Assembly: GCF_900142385.1 (NCBI RefSeq)
Contig: NZ_FRAQ01000001.1
Span: 1,550,001 to 1,614,000, forward strand
Source: Marinobacter antarcticus
Lineage (GTDB): Bacteria > Pseudomonadota > Gammaproteobacteria > Pseudomonadales > Oleiphilaceae
Length of the DNA: 64,000 nt
Direction of reading: 5' to 3'
Both the position numbers and the translations under genes were made by a program. A model generated the notes under the pieces. It was given only the letters and a program-made list of their open reading frames with translations, made no database searches and had not been told where the DNA came from. Below, in pieces: positions 59,782 to 64,000 of the stretch (positions within the stretch are counted from its first letter, which is position 1; every line of letters begins with the position of its first letter).

Positions 59782-61422
59782 ATGGGGTTATTGGATCGGG
59801 CTTCAGTTCTTTGGGGGGTGGCGCTTGCCGTTATTCTTGCGGTTGTGTGTGCAGTGGTGGCGCCATTGTTAGGTCTTGAAATCGCGTCGATATCGATTGG
59901 GCTCGTGGCAGGCCTCTTGGCCGCAGGCGGTTTTCTGGTTGTTCGCGTGCTTGAGCCGACTGAACGGGGTCTCAAGGCGCTGAATGATGGCACCTTGGCC
60001 GACGGTCATCCGCTGCAGGCCCAGTGCCGCCAGTTACTTGCCGATGCCAATGCAGGGCGCGCTCTGGTGGAAACGCTTTCCGGAAGTGCCGACAAGAGTG
60101 CTATATCCGCTGCAGAGGTTTCTTATGCTGCAGATCAGCTCAAGTTGCGCCTTGACCTCCAGGTTCAGGAAACTGCTCAGATGGCAGACTATGCCGGGCA
60201 GATTACCGAAACCGTAAGGGAATCTTCACAGCAGGCTACTGATGCGGCCACCATGGCCCTGCAGAATAGTCAGGCCAGCACTGAAGGGCGAAAAGCCCTC
60301 ACCTCGGCAATCGACAGCATCCGGGTCGTGCATCAGCAATCCGGTGAAAATCTTCGCCTGATCCAGGAACTTAACGAAAAGTCCAACAAGATTCAGGGCG
60401 TAACCAGCACCATTCAGGGTATTGCGGAACAGACTAATCTGCTGGCGCTCAATGCCGCCATTGAAGCCGCCCGGGCAGGAGATCAGGGGCGTGGCTTTGC
60501 GGTGGTTGCGGATGAAGTCCGGCAGCTGGCAGGCCGCACCGCTCAGGCCACCGGTGAGGTCGCTGAAACGTTGCAGGAGATCCGTTCAGATACTGCGTTG
60601 ATCGTGACCCGAATTGAAGACCTTGCCCGCAGTGTCGAGGGTGGGCTTGCATCGGTCGAGACTGTCGGTGAGCGGCTCGACCAGATACGCGATCAGTCGG
60701 ATCGGGTTCATCAACAGGTGGCGCGCATAGCGGAGATTGATCAGAACAACGAGGTTAGCCTGACTCACGTGTTCTCGGCTATTGAAACTGTAAGGGATCA
60801 GATCTCCGAGAGTGATAGCAGTGTTGCTTCACTGGCGGAGCAGGCAGCCACGCTTATGGAGCTCGCAGAAATCGCCAACGCGGCGTTTGCACTGAACAGT
60901 GGTTCCAGTTACCACAGGTTCTTCTACGACCAGGCGCGGGCTGGCGCAGAGCAGATCGGCCAGGTGTTTGAGCAGGCTATCCGCGATGGTAAGCTGACTG
61001 AAAGTAAGTTATTTGACAAAACGAGAACGCCAATCCAAGGCACTCAGCCTGCCAAGTATTCAAGCAGTTTCGATTCTTTTACCGATAAAAGCCTGCCTGT
61101 TGTTCAGGAACAGGTTAAGGGCTCCCACCCGGCTCTGGTGTTTGCGATTGTTGCGGCGCCGGACGGATATATACCAACCCATAACCGTGATTTCGCCCAT
61201 GCACCTACCGGCGACCCTGAGGTCGATCTTTTACGTAGCCGAAGCAAACGCCTGTTTAATGATCGCACGGGTATTCGTTGTGGTAGCCACAAAGAGAGCA
61301 TGCTTCTGCAAACCTACCGTCGCGACACAGGCGAAGTCATGCATGATCTGTCTGTTCCGATTTACGTGAATGGCCGGCACTGGGGCGGCTTCCGGCTTGG
61401 ATACCGTCCGGATAATCACTGA
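59782..61422 (+). CDS. Methyl-accepting chemotaxis protein with C-terminal sensor region
   Basis: The 546-residue receptor has two N-terminal membrane helices (about 10-32 and 36-55) with almost no periplasmic loop between them. The methyl-accepting signalling domain (about 100-370) follows, with the hairpin tip core [37 protein letters not shown] near 215. A ~160-residue C-terminal region comes after it, ending in [24 protein letters not shown] and [15 protein letters not shown], a Cache/PAS-like cytoplasmic sensor pattern. The signal is therefore probably read inside the cell or at the membrane. There is no HAMP domain. The ATG at 59782 follows GAGG. Confidence 0.85.
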   Translation: MGLLDRASVLWGVALAVILAVVCAVVAPLLGLEIASISIGLVAGLLAAGGFLVVRVLEPTERGLKALNDGTLADGHPLQAQCRQLLADANAGRALVETLSGSADKSAISAAEVSYAADQLKLRLDLQVQETAQMADYAGQITETVRESSQQATDAATMALQNSQASTEGRKALTSAIDSIRVVHQQSGENLRLIQELNEKSNKIQGVTSTIQGIAEQTNLLALNAAIEAARAGDQGRGFAVVADEVRQLAGRTAQATGEVAETLQEIRSDTALIVTRIEDLARSVEGGLASVETVGERLDQIRDQSDRVHQQVARIAEIDQNNEVSLTHVFSAIETVRDQISESDSSVASLAEQAATLMELAEIANAAFALNSGSSYHRFFYDQARAGAEQIGQVFEQAIRDGKLTESKLFDKTRTPIQGTQPAKYSSSFDSFTDKSLPVVQEQVKGSHPALVFAIVAAPDGYIPTHNRDFAHAPTGDPEVDLLRSRSKRLFNDRTGIRCGSHKESMLLQTYRRDTGEVMHDLSVPIYVNGRHWGGFRLGYRPDNH

Positions 61423-61493
61423 CTCCTTATGAGTGAGGATGGCTTCAGAGGCTGTGTTAAACTGGCATATTATATTGTGAAAGGAGATATGCC

Positions 61494-61865
61494 TTGGCTG
61501 ACTCGGAATTCATTCCTGCCGACGCGGAGACGAATGAGTTGTCACGCCGTTCTGACCCCGCCCGTAACCTGGCCGTGGTGGTCTATATCCTTCAGGGATT
61601 GTCGTTCTTTCTGGGAGGCATCACCGGGTTAGTCGGTGTGATCATCAATTATGTCAAACTGGATGATGTTCGCGATACCTGGGTGGAGTCGCATTTCCGC
61701 TGGCAGATTCGCACCTTCTGGGTAGGGCTTTTATGGACGGTTATCGGCGCTGTGACCACCTTTCTGATTGTCGGATGGTTCATTCTTCTGGGGATCTCGA
61801 TCTGGCTCATCTACCGCATTGTGAAAGGTGCCCTGGCACTGAATGATGGCAGGGCACCTGTCTGA
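61494..61865 (+). CDS. DUF4870-family membrane protein
   Basis: The 123-residue protein has three helices and the DUF4870 pattern NLAVVVYILQGLSFFLGGITGLVGVIINYVK, then DTWVESHFRWQIRTFW, and a final helix with IVGWFILLGISIWLIYRIVKG. The start is TTG at 61494, fixed by AAGGAG seven bases upstream (61481-61486). The function of the family is unknown. It is convergent with the MFS transporter gene. Confidence 0.88.
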   Translation: MADSEFIPADAETNELSRRSDPARNLAVVVYILQGLSFFLGGITGLVGVIINYVKLDDVRDTWVESHFRWQIRTFWVGLLWTVIGAVTTFLIVGWFILLGISIWLIYRIVKGALALNDGRAPV

Positions 61866-61882
61866 AGCTGAGACCCTTCCAA

Positions 61883-63256
61883 TCAGTCGTCGGTTACTTC
61901 TTTTAGCCGAAGCGCACTGAACGTCCCGGCCAGCCCCATTAATCCGAGCACCAGAATGACAGCGGCGTCTGATATCAGGGATATCAGCGCCGTGAAACCA
62001 CCCGTGGCAAGCAGTAAAAAGCCAATCACCGTGTTGCTGACGGCGGTGTAGTCCGTACGTTTGTTGCCTCCCGCCATGTCCACCAGATAGGTCTTCCGAC
62101 CCAGCCTTACCCCCGCGTGGGCAATGCTCAAAACAAAGAAAGCCAGCGGATAAAACCAGCCATTGCCCACACCCGTACCGGCAAACATTGCAGTAAGACC
62201 AACAGCCAGGCACACAGCGCTCGCGATGGCGGCGCCGCGAATCATTACCCGGCGGCTGGACGAATCGGCCATCCAGCCCCAGAAGCTGGCGGATAGGGAA
62301 CTGGCCAGACTACTCGCCAGAAGAAACACGCCAAGCATCAAGGCCGTATCCGACTCTTTCTGCGCCAGTACGACAAAGTAGGGTGAGGCCAGAGCCGAGC
62401 ACAACAGAAGTGCGCGGGTAATAACGAAGTTACGAAAAGGCCCGTCATCGCGCAGCAACGACAGGCTTTTGAAGGCTTCCGTGATGGCGTTGCCGCCCCC
62501 GCCGGTTTCACCTTCGTGTTCCTTCACGCCCGCAAACAGGAACCCGGCAATAACCCAGAGTGCCGCTGCCAGCAGAAGCAGGAGGCTGTAAAATGCAAGA
62601 GTGGGGTCGCCTCGCTCCCAGAACAGCAAAGCCGTCAGGATAACGGTGGCGGTGCCACCTATGGTGGTTGCAAGGCCTGAGAGCCTGCCTCGGCGGGTTT
62701 TCGGAACGCATTTGCCCTGTACGTCTTTCATGGCCACGGAGCAAAAGCCCCGTGACAGGGAAAACAGGATCAGCGCACCTATGATGCCGCCACCGGCGGT
62801 ATAGCCTTCAAGAAACCAGACGCATGCGGCCATGGCCACAACGCTCGCCGCCTGACCAAAGCTGCCGAGAGTCCAGAACCATTTACGCACAGGTTTGCGA
62901 CGAACCCAGGCCGCGATCATCATCTGGGGCACCATGGAGCCGGATTCCCGGATGGGAACGAGCCAGGCTACCAGCGCAGGCGCGCCTATGGCACTCATCA
63001 GCCATGCCAGTACCGTTTTCGGGCTGATCAGAAGGTCGCCCAGCTTGGTCAGCACGTTGGCTGCAAGGATCAGGAAAAAGTTGCGCGGTACTACTTGGCA
63101 GGCTTCCGCTGGTATGTCCTTGCAGACCCGGGCGTCTTCCTCGTTGGCAATCAGGCTGTAGAGCCGGTCAACAGACTGTTCGAGTGCGCCGGTTGTCGCC
63201 TGAGCGTCCTCTTGTGAAGAGTTATCGTTCTGTAAAGGTGTCTGTTGCTGGGGCAA
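61883..63256 (-). CDS. MFS transporter
   Basis: The ~457-residue protein has about eleven or twelve membrane helices after an N-terminal cytoplasmic stretch of ~60 acidic residues, which is unusually long. The loop KTRRGRLSGLATTIGG lies between helices in the middle, and FWGWMADSSSRRVMIRG gives the MFS motif-A-like sequence (GxxADxxxRR) in the second half. The substrate is unknown. Start choice is uncertain. A TTG at 63256 follows GGAGGA with ideal spacing; a GTG at 63307 is also open, 17 codons earlier, with poor support. Confidence 0.82.
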   Translation of the reverse strand: MPQQQTPLQNDNSSQEDAQATTGALEQSVDRLYSLIANEEDARVCKDIPAEACQVVPRNFFLILAANVLTKLGDLLISPKTVLAWLMSAIGAPALVAWLVPIRESGSMVPQMMIAAWVRRKPVRKWFWTLGSFGQAASVVAMAACVWFLEGYTAGGGIIGALILFSLSRGFCSVAMKDVQGKCVPKTRRGRLSGLATTIGGTATVILTALLFWERGDPTLAFYSLLLLLAAALWVIAGFLFAGVKEHEGETGGGGNAITEAFKSLSLLRDDGPFRNFVITRALLLCSALASPYFVVLAQKESDTALMLGVFLLASSLASSLSASFWGWMADSSSRRVMIRGAAIASAVCLAVGLTAMFAGTGVGNGWFYPLAFFVLSIAHAGVRLGRKTYLVDMAGGNKRTDYTAVSNTVIGFLLLATGGFTALISLISDAAVILVLGLMGLAGTFSALRLKEVTDD

Positions 63257-63620
63257 ACTGCCGTCCTCCGGGAAATGGATAGCCAAGGATACCAGCCGGG
63301 CCGGCACCCCTGAACCCCGGAATGCAGATCAGCGCTTCATTGTTTGTTCCCGGGCGGTTACAGCCACTGTGACAATGATATTAGCGCAGCCTGCGCTCAT
63401 TGCGGCTGCGATAGTCAGCGCCAGAGAGGCGGGTTGAAACATGACTTTCATTGACAGCTTCGGGCTCCATGAATACTTATATGAATTATATGTATTATCA
63501 TTCGTAATAATGTTAACTAGAACGCCATAACGCAAGAGGGCTTTCACGTTCTTGATCCGGAGAGAAAAAATAATGAGTCGCTCAGAGGTTCCCTTGCACT
63601 GACGGCACGCGCTCGGGCTT
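63257..63620. other. AT-rich intergenic region with no certain gene
   Basis: The 5' end of the MFS gene may reach into 63257-63307 if the GTG is used. A 40-codon minus-strand frame (63329-63451) encodes a hydrophobic helix with basic end, but its GGAG lies 13 bases from the ATG, too far to be convincing. A TTGACA at 63451 has no good partner at the -10 distance. Promoters for rlmJ and the MFS gene probably lie here. Confidence 0.4.
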
Positions 63621-63647
63621 AATAGCTCCTGTTAACAGGGAGCTATT
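63621..63647 (+). promoter_or_regulatory. Hairpin covering the rlmJ ribosome binding site
   Basis: AATAGCTCC (63621-63629) can pair with GGAGCTATT at 63638-63647 (one G bulged). The central TGTTAACA forms the upper stem and loop. The GGGAG of the right arm is the Shine-Dalgarno sequence for the ATG two bases past the hairpin. The fold would hide it. Confidence 0.6.
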
Positions 63648-63648
63648 T

Positions 63649-64000
63649 ATGCTGAGTTACCTTCATGCCTTTCACGCCGGGAACTTTGCGGATGTTCAGA
63701 AGCACACGGCGTTAACGCTTGCTCTTTCCATGATGCAGGCGAAGCCGTCGGCCATTGCCTGCTTTGACACCCACGCGGGCAGTGCCATCTACGATCTTGA
63801 GAGCGAACGGGCCCGGAAAACGGCGGAAGCGGATGCAGGCGTGCAAAAGCTTTGGGCGTGCCGGAGCGGTTTACACTCCGAAGACTGGCAGCCGGTTATG
63901 GAGGTGTTGTCACGGTTCAACGCCGGTGAGGGCCGGCTGACGGTTTACCCCGGCTCTCCAGCCTGGTTTCGCCAGTTCTTGCGCCCGGGCGATTCGTTGA
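63649..64000 (+). CDS. rlmJ: 23S rRNA m6A2030 methyltransferase, N-terminal part
   Basis: The frame begins at ATG 63649 and runs off the right edge. The first residues LSYLHAFHAGNFADVQKH match RlmJ, which methylates N6 of A2030 in 23S rRNA using SAM. Then FDTHAGSAIYDL shows the HAGxGxYDL motif, with Ser in place of the usual Gly/Ala. GRLTVYPGSPAWFRQFLRPGD matches the family's Y-P-G-S-P segment. Only 117 codons are visible of about 280. Confidence 0.93.
   Translation, partial: MLSYLHAFHAGNFADVQKHTALTLALSMMQAKPSAIACFDTHAGSAIYDLESERARKTAEADAGVQKLWACRSGLHSEDWQPVMEVLSRFNAGEGRLTVYPGSPAWFRQFLRPGDSL

Noticed and set aside
63329..63451. A 40-codon hydrophobic minus-strand frame
   Set aside because: The only purine-rich stretch (GGAG) is 13 bases from the ATG, and there is no further support. 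Kept as a note in the intergenic entry.

Overview
The window looks like the chromosome of a marine, hydrocarbon-using gammaproteobacterium, most likely Marinobacter or a close relative. This is inferred from gene content: an AlkB alkane hydroxylase, an AlkK-like and a FadD-like acyl-CoA ligase, a 600-residue acyl-CoA dehydrogenase, a fused MrpAB antiporter operon, and a YbiT protein very close to the enterobacterial one. No rRNA, tRNA, CRISPR array, prophage or intact insertion sequence is visible.

Positions 1-23533 are mostly household genes: acyl-CoA ligase, LysR regulator, membrane-anchored transglycosylase, DUF2059 protein, parvulin, YbiT (ABC-F), DUF1415, spermidine-synthase-like protein, sirtuin, Ca2+/Na+ exchanger, NSS-family transporter, leucine-type dehydrogenase, mechanosensitive channel, AzlCD exporter, dodecin, FemAB-like acyltransferase, a CpxP/CpxRA-like stress system with the divergent layout known from enterics, YigZ, a DUF4136 lipoprotein, YciH and DadA. 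Two intergenic elements (7190-7296 and 7971-8075) share a nearly constant 53-nt core but carry unrelated perfect inverted-repeat arms.

Positions 23556-41201 hold the most distinctive part. A consensus sigma-54 promoter, preceded by two near-identical palindromes 21 bp apart, stands before a run of 13 co-oriented genes: family III CoA-transferase, HMG-CoA-lyase-like enzyme, YCF48-like protein, MMPL/RND transporter, DUF1302 and DUF1329 envelope proteins, hydantoinase/oxoprolinase A and B subunits, isochorismatase-family amidohydrolase, a small lipoprotein, LeuC- and LeuD-like dehydratase subunits, and a sigma-54 activator with a PrpR-type sensor domain. A broken RidA-family gene follows. I read this as a self-regulated catabolic operon for a hydrophobic cyclic imide or lactam. 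The proposed route is ring opening, de-amidation, hydration, CoA activation and C-C cleavage. A substituted maleimide is one candidate substrate. The substrate is inference, not seen.

Positions 41618-51472 (minus strand) carry a DUF4442 thioesterase-like protein, an AlkK-like ligase, the six-gene Mrp Na+/H+ antiporter operon with overlapping genes and an A-B fusion, a small conserved-looking ORF and a GlxA-like AraC regulator. Positions 51607-55047 hold acyl-CoA dehydrogenase, an enoyl-CoA hydratase reduced to its two ends by an internal deletion, and alkB. Positions 55229-64000 carry a Rof-like small protein, an acidic lipoprotein, a PhoX-like lipoprotein with a possible Pho box, a di-heme lipoprotein, a chemoreceptor with a C-terminal sensor region, a DUF4870 protein, an MFS transporter and the start of rlmJ.
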